Positions 35,369 to 46,880 of a DNA stretch of 64,000 nt are shown here, one piece after another. The DNA is from Brachionus koreanus (lineage: Eukaryota; Rotifera; Eurotatoria; Ploima; Brachionidae). The translations under genes and the position numbers were made by a program. The DNA is taken from assembly GCA_016987375.1 (NCBI GenBank), contig PJRA01000508.1:453226-517225 (forward strand). The letters are read 5' to 3'. The notes beneath the pieces are model-generated. The model did not search any database, was not told the DNA's origin, and worked only from the letters and a program-made list of their open reading frames with translations. Numbering within the stretch: position 1 is the first letter of the stretch; every line of letters begins with the position of its first letter.

Positions 35369-38300
35369 TGTTTTTATAGCTTGAATTTCAACTTAATGAT
35401 TTTGTTTAATTAAATTTTCATGTGTATTAAAAATTAATTGTCAATTTTGAATTAAATTCTATTCGTCCAAATAAAAACTGAATACTTATAATTAAGAAAA
35501 AACTAAAGTCAGATTTTTAAATGTTTTATTAATCTCTAATAAAATGTTTCAAATACTCTTATCAAATTATTTTTTATTTTTATCTTTTTCCAAATTTTTA
35601 AATTTAAAAAATATTATTTAGAATCAAGAAAAATTTATTTGATTTTTAATTTCTATCTGCTTTATTTGTCTGCAAGCATGTCATCATGACATTTTGATTT
35701 AATTCTAAACCTTCACGAAAAAGTTTGAATGTTTAAATTGTATTTTTGTTTGCTTAAGTGCCTGAAAAAGTAAATCTTTTTTATTATTTTGAATTAAAAA
35801 AATAATCAATTTGTTAATATAAAGAATTGAAATTTTTGTCTTTTAAAAAAAGTTCACCTATTTTTGAAAATAGAGTCAGTTTTAGAATATTTGACAGCAA
35901 TTACAACTGAATCATTAGAATTTTCAATCTAATTTACAGACAGTAAAGTCCAGACTAATCTCATAGCAATTTTCTCATGCAGTTCAATTTGTGTAAAATT
36001 TTCTAGAATAATTGAAAAAATTCCAATTGTAATTTATCTAAATTTGGAATAAATTTTCAAAAATTATAAGAATTTAGGAACAGTTTTGCAACATATTTCG
36101 GCTGTTTATTAATTTATGATATTAGTAAAACAAACAATTTTTAAACGAAGAATAAAGAACTAGATCAAAATTCTAAATTAAAAAAAAACAGAAGATTTAA
36201 AAAATTTATTCCAATTTTTTTTTAATAATAAAAATTTTCAGAAATTAATTATTTTAAATTTAACGAAAAAAATAATTAAGATAGTTATAATCACAAGAAA
36301 TTAATTAAAATTTACATTTAAGTAGATTTTGTAAATTTAATAATTCTTATAATTATAATGCTTAATAGTAGGGTTTAAGAATCGAGCTGCTAAAACAGTT
36401 AGTAAAAAAATCTTTAGTTAATTATGTTTTAATTAGGAAAATTATTAATTAAAATAGTTATGGGCACTTAAAATGACATTGGTAATCGTCATATATGTAT
36501 ATTTTATATAAACCTTTGAATAGACTATTTTGTTTTATTTTATAACAATAAATAAATAATATAATTAATTGAAACTGTTGGACTTACTTGAAATAAAGTC
36601 ATATGGCAACAATAAATGAGTCATTTAAATAGATTTGAACTATTGAACTTACTATGATTAAAAAGAAATTAAAATTTATTTATTTATTGTAATATTTACT
36701 TAGTGCCATTTGGTTCAAATTTATTCGTTTTATTTTTGAGGATTATTTTTTTCAGAAAAAAATTAATTTTTTTCAGACCAATTTAGACTATTCTATTTTA
36801 GACTTATAGAAAAAAATTTAATTTAAACGTCTTTTAGTTCTAATGTCAATTATCACATTATGATTGTAATTAATAATGAATTTATCAATAAATTCTATAA
36901 TAAATCTATCAAAAATTTAATGAAAAAGTGTCCAAGTAAAAACAAACAATTAAATAAATTTTCTTTTTTTCTAGTTCGTATGTTTATGTTGCTATAACCA
37001 TATTATCTAATTTATCAATAAAATATAAAAAGATTTTTCCTAATTCTTTCTAGCGTTCTAAGCAAAAAAAAATATGAACAAACGTAAAGTTTCTGTAAAT
37101 AAATTTTTCTTTTTAAAAATTTTCTGTTATTTTATTGTTATTATTTTTATTATTGAAAAATATTTATAATTTTTCTTTGTACTTTTCTTTAGAATTTTAA
37201 ACCTCTTTATTTTTCAAAATTTATTGTACTCGCCATATCTTTTAATATATTATTTATTAATATTATATATTTTGTATACAAACTTATTAAGTAAGGAGTC
37301 TAGTAAAAATTTAACCTAAATAAACTAAAATAATTTATTTTGTCTGTCGTAAAACTTTTAGAAAAGAACATTTTAGTTTATCTAAAATTTGGTTAATAAA
37401 ATCAAAAATCGAGGAAACAAATCATTCAAAAAATTAAGATTAAGCAGACTAAGAAATTTTTTAAAATATTTAATAACTTAATAGAACTAAAAACAAGTTT
37501 AATTAAAATTTATTTAAAAATCCTAAACCTAAACGAATTAAGTATAGTCATAAATTATTTTTTTTTATGGTGATTGAATTTTTGAAATTTTAGTACTAAA
37601 TATTAAGCTTAAATTTATAAAAATGAAGAGATTACAACTTTAGTTATTTATTTAACTTTATATTTTTTGTATTTTTAAGTATTCAAAGGTCACTTTTTAA
37701 TTTAAAATTAAAGCTTTATTTTTAAAAAAGAAATTTAAATAAAGACTAATATTTCATTAGTAAAATTAGATTTAAAAATTTGTAAATATGCAAAAATATC
37801 GATTTTAAGCGCATTTAATTTTATTATTTAAAAATTACCACAATATTTTTTTTCATTTTTCTTTTTAAGTGTCCCAAGTCTTAAAGGGTATAATTAAAGC
37901 CATTTTGATTTAAAATCTCATAACTTCCATTGGACTCTTATCTTAATTAATTTATTGTTGAATTAAAGCTGATGAATTTCTCTACAATTATAAGCTTGCA
38001 TTTTAAAACTTATTAATAATTCTCTTGACATTTATTTATAATTTTTTAAAAAATCAATTAATAATATATTTTATTAGATCAAGCATATATTAAAAATAAA
38101 GCAATTTTTTAGCTATAATTTTATTTTCTAAAAGCTTAAATAAAATTTTAAAATAAAAAAGCTATTTTGTTATGTTTTTTAATTTAAATTTGACTATTAA
38201 GTTAAGTTCTGGATGTTTATTTAATGTTTTGAAAACTTTTCAAGAATAAGTTGATGTTGAATTTAGAATAACAATTTAGCATGAATTTCTCCAAATTTGA

Positions 38301-41300
38301 GCTTTATTATTAAAAATTCCGAATTTTGTCCCCTGAAAAATATTCTAATTAGGAAAATTTTTATTTTTTATTTTTGAGCAATTAAGCTTAGAATTTTAAA
38401 TAAAATTTCTAGCGATTCTCTCTTAAAGTATTTCTTTTTCATTTGGTTCAATTTAGCTAAACAATAATCTCGATTTTAATGATTCATAAGAAAATATATT
38501 TTAAAAAAAAAATCTAATTTCGTAATTCTACAATGAAGCACAAGATTAAAGGTAACAATATCTATTTATAAATCATAAATTAAGATATCTTTCTATTTTT
38601 TTATATTTTTACTTTTCAAATTCTCACTACTTTAACACTTAACTTTGACAATCAATTAATAATTCTTAATTTAGTGTCGATTGAGTTTAAGGGGTTTTTT
38701 AGGCAAAATATTTTTTGTCAAAATTTATTCAAATAAGCTTTATTTCTAAACAATTCATCAACCATCATATAATTATTAATCTAAGTAGTATTTTTAATAG
38801 ATTAAAAAGATTATTTAATAATAATTATTATGACTAGAAATTGTTGCAAAAAATATTTTTCTTTCAAGTAAAAAAAAAATTAATAAAATAGATGTAATCA
38901 GTCAATTTTTCAAAAAAAATTATCTAAAGTATTTATTAACTATTTATTTGATATAAAAAATCTGATTTATAGTGCTCCACAGACATTATTTTTATTTTCT
39001 ATGAAAAACAAAAAGTTCTCCTATCAACTCATTAGAATAAAGATGGATGATTAAAGTGTTTTCAGTATATTAGAAGATTAAAACACCAAGAGAGAAATCA
39101 AGAATTCATGAATTGTTTTCATTCAAATTTTGAAGTTATTTTTATGTAATCTAATCAAAAATAGTATTGAATTTTTGAAAAACACAGTAAATTTAGATGT
39201 AGAATAATTTTTCTCATGCCGAGAATAATTTTTTTATTTTCCAAATTAATCATAAGCATTGATAACAGAAAAATATATTCATTTTATCTCGAAATTATTT
39301 ATGTATGTAGAATTATTTGTTTAATTTTAGTTTACTATTTTGTTAAGGCACGAGTTTTGAAAAATTTCAAAATAGACTAATAATCGACAATAAAAATTTT
39401 TAACTTTTTTTTAATTACTCACTAATCTATACGAAATTTTCGTAAATGCTTGCAAGACAGTGCTTAGACTATTCTTTAATTCCAGGATTTAGGCACATGC
39501 AAAAACGACCATCAACCAAATCTTTTTAAAAAAAATTTTCCTTTGATGCGTGCACTAAATTTTTTTTTCATGTTAAGCATAATGATAAAACTCGAAAAAT
39601 CTAAATAACTTTAATCTAGTTACGAATTTTTGTTTAACACTGTTTAATGCAGCATACTAGAATTTTGGATTTTTGGCCTGCACACTAATCGTACAAGAGA
39701 ATACGGTGGATTTTCTATATTTAATTTTTTTTTTATAAAATAAATTTAGATCTCAAATAAAGATTTTAGATTTCCTTAAAGTCAACTTGTTTTTTTGTTT
39801 CAATCTTTCAAGGTAAAATAAAAAGTTTTTATTTTAAGAAAAAGAAATTTTTTATTATTTAATAATTTAATGTGTTTTTTTTTTAAAGCCGTAATGAAAT
39901 TAAAAATTTGATTTATTTATAGATCATAGACTGAGGCTAATATTTGACTCGAAATTCTTTATTTTTTTTTAAACTGGAATTTGAAATAAAAATAATTACG
40001 TAACCAAAATGTTCTTAATTTTAAATAATCATCTTTAAAAAAACTGAAATTTTAATAAAATATTATTCGTTTATGTTTTACTAATGAAAACAGCTTCACA
40101 ACAAAAATCAATAATGTTGTTTTTTTAGCTTGAACCATTGCAATACCTGGTTCATATATTAGCTTTGTCATGTTCATCAAATCTAATTTTCTCCATTTTA
40201 GCTAAGTTAAATTAGATTCTTAATCTTAAAAACCATCTTGTACTAAAATTCAAATAAAAAATAATAACTTTGTCTTAGTAACTAATTACTGTTTTATTAC
40301 CTAATATATATAGCCGTTTAATTAAGTGTTCTATTCGTAAAGAGTATTATTCTCAATTTAAGCTTACTTCGGATTGAATAATTTTTTCCGAAATTTCTGA
40401 TTTCAATGAATAATCCATTGCTAATAGCTGATATCTAAGTATACCATGTGAAAAAACATTATGTTCAAAACGACTCAATAGAACACAAGCGCCAATAGCT
40501 AATATTTAAGTTTATTTAGTTTCAATTTTTAAATGAAGCCATTTAAGCTAAAATTTCATGATATTTCGCTATTCAGAATAAGAGAATATTTAAATGTTAA
40601 TTTAAAAAAATGTTAGTAAAAGTTAAGCTAGTCATTCATTAATGCCTTATTAGCTCGATGGGTGTTAACCAACAGTTTAAATATTTAAACGTTGACTACT
40701 AGTTTACCTATCTCACATATTTTTAGCTATTCGCCTTAATTTTATTTCAAGTATAAACTAAAATTCGAGATTTGAATTTTATTTTTAGTCAGAAATGCAA
40801 ATTAGTACTATTAGACAGATTGAGTCAAGTTGCTAGGGACTGATTTGGTGTCCTCTCTGACCACTTTGCACATTGAATAGTCAAAAGTCACTTGTTTTTT
40901 TTGGCCGAGTAATTTAAGTAGTTATTTGTCTTGACTACTTAAAAGTCCTCCAAAATTTAAATATTTGCAATCATGTTTAATTGAATTTGACTAATTTATT
41001 AAGTCAGCTATTCAATACTAAACAATCTAAAGTGAACAGCTTAAACGACACAATTTTCAAGTTGTTCTTTTTATTTTAGTTTTAATTTAACATAAAAAAA
41101 AACAAAAAAAAATAAAAAAAAAAACACAAAATTAATTGTGCAACATTCAAAACTAATTTTTAATTTATCTTGGTTACAGGTATAAAAAAATATTTGGCTA
41201 AGGCTCAAGAAATTTTATCTAACTAAAATAAAATAAAGAATATATCATAATTTTCTATTATTTTGTTTTTTTTTTTTTTAGAAGAAAAAGATCTAATTGA

Positions 41301-41338
41301 CACTATGGTCAAGTATTAAGCCTCTTTTTCTTATTAAA
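35369..41338. other. 6 kb gene-free AT-rich interval
   Basis: Six-frame reading shows no supported exon. It contains copy 2 of the direct repeat (36770-36868) and long A/T low-complexity tracts. The last part (41090-41280) has A-runs and a T-run ending in a TTTAG splice acceptor at 41280, implying a non-coding first exon of the claudin-like gene somewhere in this interval. Confidence 0.45.
36770..36868 (+). repeat. Direct repeat, copy 2
   Basis: Same-orientation copy of 33265-33364, starting TTTTCAGACCAATTTAGACT. Spacing between copies is 3.5 kb. There is no sign of long terminal repeats of an LTR element: no primer-binding site, polypurine tract or gag/pol frame lies between them. Confidence 0.75.
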
Positions 41339-42751
41339 ATGGAGAAATTTGTCAAAAAGCCCTCGTCAAAGTCAAATAATAATGACCTGGGAAATCAAGA
41401 ACAATTTTATCAGAATCAATCGAAATTTGACAACAATATTTATTTTAGTGAACAAACGAAGAATCCGAAACACCAACAGCCTTCGTCAATTAACTACCAT
41501 CATTCATCAAACTTGGCCCATGCGACCTCAATGTATGCGTTGAGTCCATCGTCATGCTCCGATCTATCTCAAAAAGAACTTATACAAATTCATAAAAAAG
41601 AAGCCACAGTATCGTTTAGTTTTCTTTTTGGAGCAATTTGCCTGCTCACAATTTCATTGATGATCATTACACTTACATTTATATTTCCATTTTGGATCAA
41701 GCTTTCATTTAAAAATTTGCCAACAGCAAATAATTTATCAGTGGAAATAGAAAATTCACAAACCAATGTTATCTTGATATCCAAAAATCGAACCAACGAT
41801 GAGTCTATTATTTTCAACCTTGGCATTTGGGAGGTTAAGATGCATCAAGAACTTGAGTTCAAAGACAATATCACAGGTCTAGTCTATAGAAATTTTTTCC
41901 CACGTTCTACTCATTGGATTAGTTCTGACTTTGACAATCAAATTCAATCATTTGTGATCAAATTTCTTCTATTTTTAAAATTACAAAATGTAAATATATT
42001 TACGATACAAATACTCGAAATTTTACTGCTAGTATTCACATTTTTGACAATGTGTTTTACATCTTTTACTTTGTGCCTTTGTACCACACATAAATCCTCG
42101 CTTTGCTGGTATTTTGTATGTTTTTTGTTAAGCTTAGTAGCTTTTTTTGCCGGCTTGGTCGTTTTAATTCTCATAGTTGTGTGGCAACGAGAAATAATTC
42201 CAAATTTATTCGATCAATCTGGCAACCAAATAGTTTTGGTCAAGTCTTTCGATTGGTGTTTTTGGCTTTCAGTTGGTAGTTTAGTTGGAATACTCTTAGC
42301 GGCATTTTTAATTCTTCTTTACATCTTAATATCGATTGTTATCATATTCAATCAAGACAAAGCCGTGAAAAAAATGGCTCACAACAATCCGTTCATTAAG
42401 GAGAGCAATGAAGAGAAAAATTCGAGCAAATTGCCAAGATACCGTCCTAGCTCCCAAATTAACATGACTAATAGCTCGACTACTCTTTCACCGGCACATC
42501 AGGGCCGAATACTGCAAACATGCATGCAAGTCGGTTCAAACAAACTTCACAATCCATCTTATATTTTTTATACAGGTAATGGAAATTATAGAAAAACAAA
42601 CATTGATTTGGATGAGATAAAACCAGATTGTGATGGAAATATTCTTGATTATTCGCTGGTATCACAACAAAAAATAAATCTTAGCCACGATCACAATTAT
42701 TCAAATGTTGAAATTCCAAACAATAACATCAAATTGACTACATATAGATGA
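41339..42751 (+). CDS. Claudin-superfamily-like four-span membrane protein
   Basis: 470 residues from ATG 41339; an in-frame TAA sits just upstream and a splice acceptor at 41280 indicates a 5' UTR intron. The N-terminal ~90 residues are polar (N/Q/S-rich). Four hydrophobic segments lie at about 92-115, 222-247, 258-282 and 309-337, followed by a ~130-residue polar tail. The long first extracellular loop contains NLGIWEV (160-166), resembling the GLWxxC signature of PMP22/claudin/LHFPL-type proteins but with no cysteine at the last position. Topology fits the superfamily, whose members form junctions or act as channel and adhesion accessory subunits. No specific orthologue was recognised. Confidence 0.65.
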   Translation: MEKFVKKPSSKSNNNDLGNQEQFYQNQSKFDNNIYFSEQTKNPKHQQPSSINYHHSSNLAHATSMYALSPSSCSDLSQKELIQIHKKEATVSFSFLFGAICLLTISLMIITLTFIFPFWIKLSFKNLPTANNLSVEIENSQTNVILISKNRTNDESIIFNLGIWEVKMHQELEFKDNITGLVYRNFFPRSTHWISSDFDNQIQSFVIKFLLFLKLQNVNIFTIQILEILLLVFTFLTMCFTSFTLCLCTTHKSSLCWYFVCFLLSLVAFFAGLVVLILIVVWQREIIPNLFDQSGNQIVLVKSFDWCFWLSVGSLVGILLAAFLILLYILISIVIIFNQDKAVKKMAHNNPFIKESNEEKNSSKLPRYRPSSQINMTNSSTTLSPAHQGRILQTCMQVGSNKLHNPSYIFYTGNGNYRKTNIDLDEIKPDCDGNILDYSLVSQQKINLSHDHNYSNVEIPNNNIKLTTYR

Positions 42752-44003
42752 AATACTTAAAATTACAATATTTTATATTAATTATATATTTATTTCAAAT
42801 CAAAAAATGTTGTTGTCAAATTAAAATAATTTTTTATACAAAGTTATTTTATCTTTAATTAAAACTTTTCGGAAAAATAGCTTGTTTTATTTTTTTTCTA
42901 CATTTTACATTTAAATTTTAAATTAAATCAAATTTATTTAAATCTAAAAAATTACTCCTAAAATTTTTTAATTAATAAATTTAAATTAAAGTCTAAGAAA
43001 AAAAGCTCCAATTTTTCTTACATTTATTGAAAACGATCATTATATTTTTTTTTTGGTTATGTTCTATTTTTTTAAATCAAATTTATGACAAGATCTATCA
43101 TGGCAACACTTTGAAAAATGTCTAAAAAAGTTTAAATTCAACTTTTGTTTTGCTTGTTAAATTCAATCGGGAATTAATAAATTCTAAATCGGTTTGTATT
43201 AAACTAACATAAGTATGTGGTGGGTCTGGGCTGCTTGGGATAAGTATTCAATTAATTTGTTTAATCATATAAATTCACCTTGATGAATACTTTAAAACTA
43301 GAATAGTGTTGAAGTAAAATGTGTAAAATGAAGATTTATATTTTATTTTTTTAACTATTTAAAATACTATATCTTTAAAAATTAAAAAGAGGGAAAACCC
43401 CCTTTAATGACAAACTTTACGATTTTTCTTATGTAAGGAAATTAGTAACATCAGTTAAATTCCAAAAAAATAAGCATTTGGGCAGTACAATGTTGTACAA
43501 GTTTGGACAAACGAATTCTAAATTCTGCCAACAGTCTTCATTTTTCTGTAAAATGCACATCATTAAAAAAACATTAGGTATTACACTAAATTGTTCAGTT
43601 TTTGCAGAGCTTAGAATTCTTATGTACAAATTTGTATTTTTGTAAACTATTTTCAGAACCATTTTTGCATAACTAGGAAAAAAATAGTTTTTCCTTTTTG
43701 TTCTGTAATATTTGTACTAAGATTTCACATTGCCAGCATTTGAAATAATAATTAAAATTTAAGTTTAATTGAAAACATATTGTCAAGCAGGTTCCATTCC
43801 AGGTTACGTTTTAATGTATTCAAGGTCTAGAAACATGTAGCTAAAACGAGAACAAAATTTAAAGTAATTAAGAAAATTTTTTTGAAAAACTTTTAAGAAA
43901 ATATTTTAATTTAATATAGTGAATTATTTATTTCTGTTTCGAAAATATTCAAAATAATTATTTGAATTTAAATTATTTAAAAAATATTTGTTTATTTGTT
44001 TTT
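42752..44003. other. Gene-free AT-rich spacer
   Basis: No supported gene. A 77-codon minus-strand open stretch at 43429-43662 has an ATG but no family features. A small patch of higher GC (43200-43240) has no recognisable identity. Confidence 0.4.
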
Positions 44004-44007
44004 TTAA

Positions 44008-44494
44008 ACAAGAAGCAAAAACGAGTCACGAATGGTTCTTTTTCAATTTTTAATCGCTCAAATTTATAATTTATTATTAATTTACCATAAAATTCTACTA
44101 AATTTTGTAAAATAAATTATGTAAAAGATTATCTTTTTAGCAAAATATATATATTTACTTCTAGAAGCATCAATATTTTTCAATTTTAAATTTATACGAA
44201 ATTTTTAAATTCTAAATTATGAATTTAACTTGAAAATTAATGTATTAATCATTAAAGCGATTAAAAAATTCGAAGTACGAAGAAGAATGAAATTAAAAAA
44301 GAAAAAATGGTTAGAAAATTCCGCATAAAAGAAATATTAATCTTTTTCATAAAACTAATATTTAGCTATTTTTTTTTCTTAATTAAGTTTTAAATAAATT
44401 TATGCGTAAATTTAATTTTAATCTCTAGATTTTCAAACAAGTAATTTTACTCGTACTTGTGACCCTAGTATAAAAAATTTAGATGCTTCTAGTG
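44008..44494. mobile_element. Probable piggyBac-like MITE, second member of the CACTAGAAGC family
   Basis: The right end, read inwards on the minus strand, is CACTAGAAGCATC, followed by a palindromic AGTACGAGTAAAATTACTTGT. The left end, ACAAGAAGCAAAAACGAGTC after TTAA (44004-44007), is a mutated version of the 28282 terminus. The right flank is TTAT rather than TTAA, so the element is old. About 490 bp with no coding capacity. Confidence 0.5.
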
Positions 44495-45507
44495 TTATAA
44501 TATTTAAATATGAATTATTGCATAAATTTTTTTATGATTAAACAAATTATTTGAATCGTTAGTTGTTCAAATATTTAAAAATAGAAAAAATTATGAAAGG
44601 ATATGATTTCTAGGATTATTTTTTCAAACAACGGTATAGCCAAAGTTGATTAGTGCCCAAATCTCAAAATTTAAAAGTTCTTTTATTCATAATTTTTCAA
44701 AATTTCAATAACTTCCAATTTTCCAAGATTTTTCTAATCTATTCAATAGAACAGGAAAATAATTTATTTTTAATTTGATATATTTTAATTTAATAGTTGC
44801 CTTATAAGTAAAAAAATTAAAAAATACTTGATATAAAAATTTTTTCTATTACACAAATAATTTCATTTACGGAACTGATCCTTGATTAGTGATCCTTAAA
44901 ACGAAGACAATTTGATTGTCACTAAAAAAACCAAATCGGTAGACTTTAAATTTAAAAATATATCTTAAGTTTTTTAAATAAATCCTTTTAGACTGATCAA
45001 ATGTAAAAAATTAAAAGCAAATTGCTTTCTTCTCTATTCCTGATTAAAGATGGCACCAGTACTCCATATACCGACAGTTTTTTTTATTTTAAGAGCTGTT
45101 TAACCTTTCAGCTTCTAATAAAATAAAAATATTACTTTTTTTCACTTTAATTTTGTTAGTGAAAACATGAAAATAAAACAAGTCTGACTTGTTTTAATTT
45201 ACTGGTAAAATATAGATATCTAAAACCAAAAATGAAGTTTTGATAAAAACTAAAAATCTGAACCTTAATTGCAAATGAAATTATTTTTCTTGTAAAATAA
45301 AAAGAAACGGTCAAAAATTTTTTATTTTTAAATTTTAAATTTGGCTTAGCAAAAGTCTAAAAGATTAAAAGATTATTATTGATTATAAAATATTTCCTAA
45401 TTTTTGTTTGTTCAATCGGCTTGAAATTATTCTCGTTCAAGTTGGTTGAATTGCTTTTAAACCTTTCATAATTAAGATATATAAAAGAAGGTTAATTTTC
45501 ACTTAGT
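44495..45507. other. Gene-free AT-rich spacer
   Basis: Low-complexity A/T sequence and the 3' flank of the glutamate-carrier gene. Nothing recognisable. Confidence 0.45.
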
Positions 45508-46727
45508 TTATTTACCCATGATGGTTTCAGCAACTCCTAGAAAATAAAACATTTGTGCAATGCCAAATAAAGGAGCTACTACGCATACTCGAGCAACTGC
45601 TCCTTTAAATAAAGCTGCAGGTGATTCATGCTTTAAAATTTTACTTTAAAAAAAAACGAGATTAATTTTTAGTTTTTTTCAATTTTTTTCTTGTTACAAA
45701 AAACTTTCTATCACTCCATTGTATTGTAAATCTCCTGGTGCTTTTGTTGTTGTTTGTATTCTGGTTTTTATTACTTAATCACAAATTAAAATTGATTTTA
45801 TAATTTTATTTCAAAATACCGTCTAAAGGCGTAGCTATGTAAGACGCTATTGATCCTGCTAAGATACCAGATCCGAATGTGTGATAAAAGGGCGGTTTTT
45901 TTGTTTCGGGATCAATATCACCCATTGAATTTATGTACGCAAATAAAGGAAAGTACATGGCAGAAAACGAAACATCTCGAACTAGTGTTGCTGTACCACC
46001 TTGGTAAAGACCACTTATTCCTTTTTTCTTAAGCAAATCAAGGGCCAATTTGGTTGCACTTTTAGATGAAGAAGATGATGAAGTATGTGACATAGCAACT
46101 AATTAAATTAATTTTTAAAATAATAAATATTATAAGTTTAAATGGTTTTACACACCTACTCTTCCTGAATCTTGCTGAGCTATTTTTAGTAGCTCCATTG
46201 GTGTTGTTACAACAATTTGACACATGCCTGCGCTAGCTCCAGCTAGAATTTGTTTGTACATTGGCAAAGAGCCATCTCTTTGATTTTCTTTATAGATAAA
46301 TAAAATAAAGTTAAAGACTTACTTTGATTTTAATAAAAAACGAAAGCCATCATTTGCAACAAGTTTAATAGCCTTTTCAGGAGTAATTAGCAAGAGATTT
46401 ACTCCTGAGCCTTTGTACATTCCGCGTATACCTTCACTTTTGAATGTCTTAATAAAACAATCGAAACTTTTTAAGGAAAAGTGTCTCAAAAACTGCTATT
46501 AAAAAAAAATATTTGTATACTAGCTTTTGTAGAGATTATTTGCTCCAGCTGTATTTTGCCATCGAGTTTTAGCTAAATCAAGTGGAAATACACAGGTAAC
46601 CCCGACTATTCCAGCTATACTAGCATTTATTATTCGAGGTACAAGTCTTAAATATTTATTTTAAATTTTTCAAGATATATAATTAATTGAATAAATTTTA
46701 CTACCCAAAATTATCGCTAGATGACAT
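45508..46727 (-). CDS. SLC25A22: Mitochondrial glutamate carrier (SLC25A22/SLC25A18 type)
   Basis: Seven exons: 46727-46705, 46646-46521, 46466-46323, 46277-46156, 46098-45820, 45773-45698 and 45643-45508. All junctions are GT..AG and in phase, giving 301 residues. The three mitochondrial-carrier repeats each show PxD/Exx[18 protein letters not shown] and TPLDVIKTR. Family-specific stretches include [49 protein letters not shown] and [14 protein letters not shown], close to human SLC25A22/A18. These proteins move glutamate with protons across the inner mitochondrial membrane. The variable loop after repeat 2 is Ser-rich (HTSSSSSSK). SLC25A22 and A18 cannot be separated here, so the symbol stands for the pair. 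Confidence 0.9.
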
Positions 46728-46880
46728 TTTTCTTAATTTCGCCTTAAAAAAAAATTTAGAAAAAATTTAATTCTCATTTGTTTTCCTTTTCAAATGGGAA
46801 ATTAAACCCATAATTTTTTTTTCCATAAAAAAGAAAGGGCTTTTAATTTTCATTCAATGTTTAATTGAGCTTAATTTATT

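Noticed and set aside
33265..36868. Direct repeats considered as LTRs of a retrotransposon
   Set aside because: Only ~100 bp long, no TG..CA ends, primer-binding site or gag/pol; the interior holds the cellular SARNP gene.
43429..43662. 77-codon minus-strand frame with several cysteines
   Set aside because: No signal peptide, regular cysteine spacing or neighbours to support it; length is within chance expectation.
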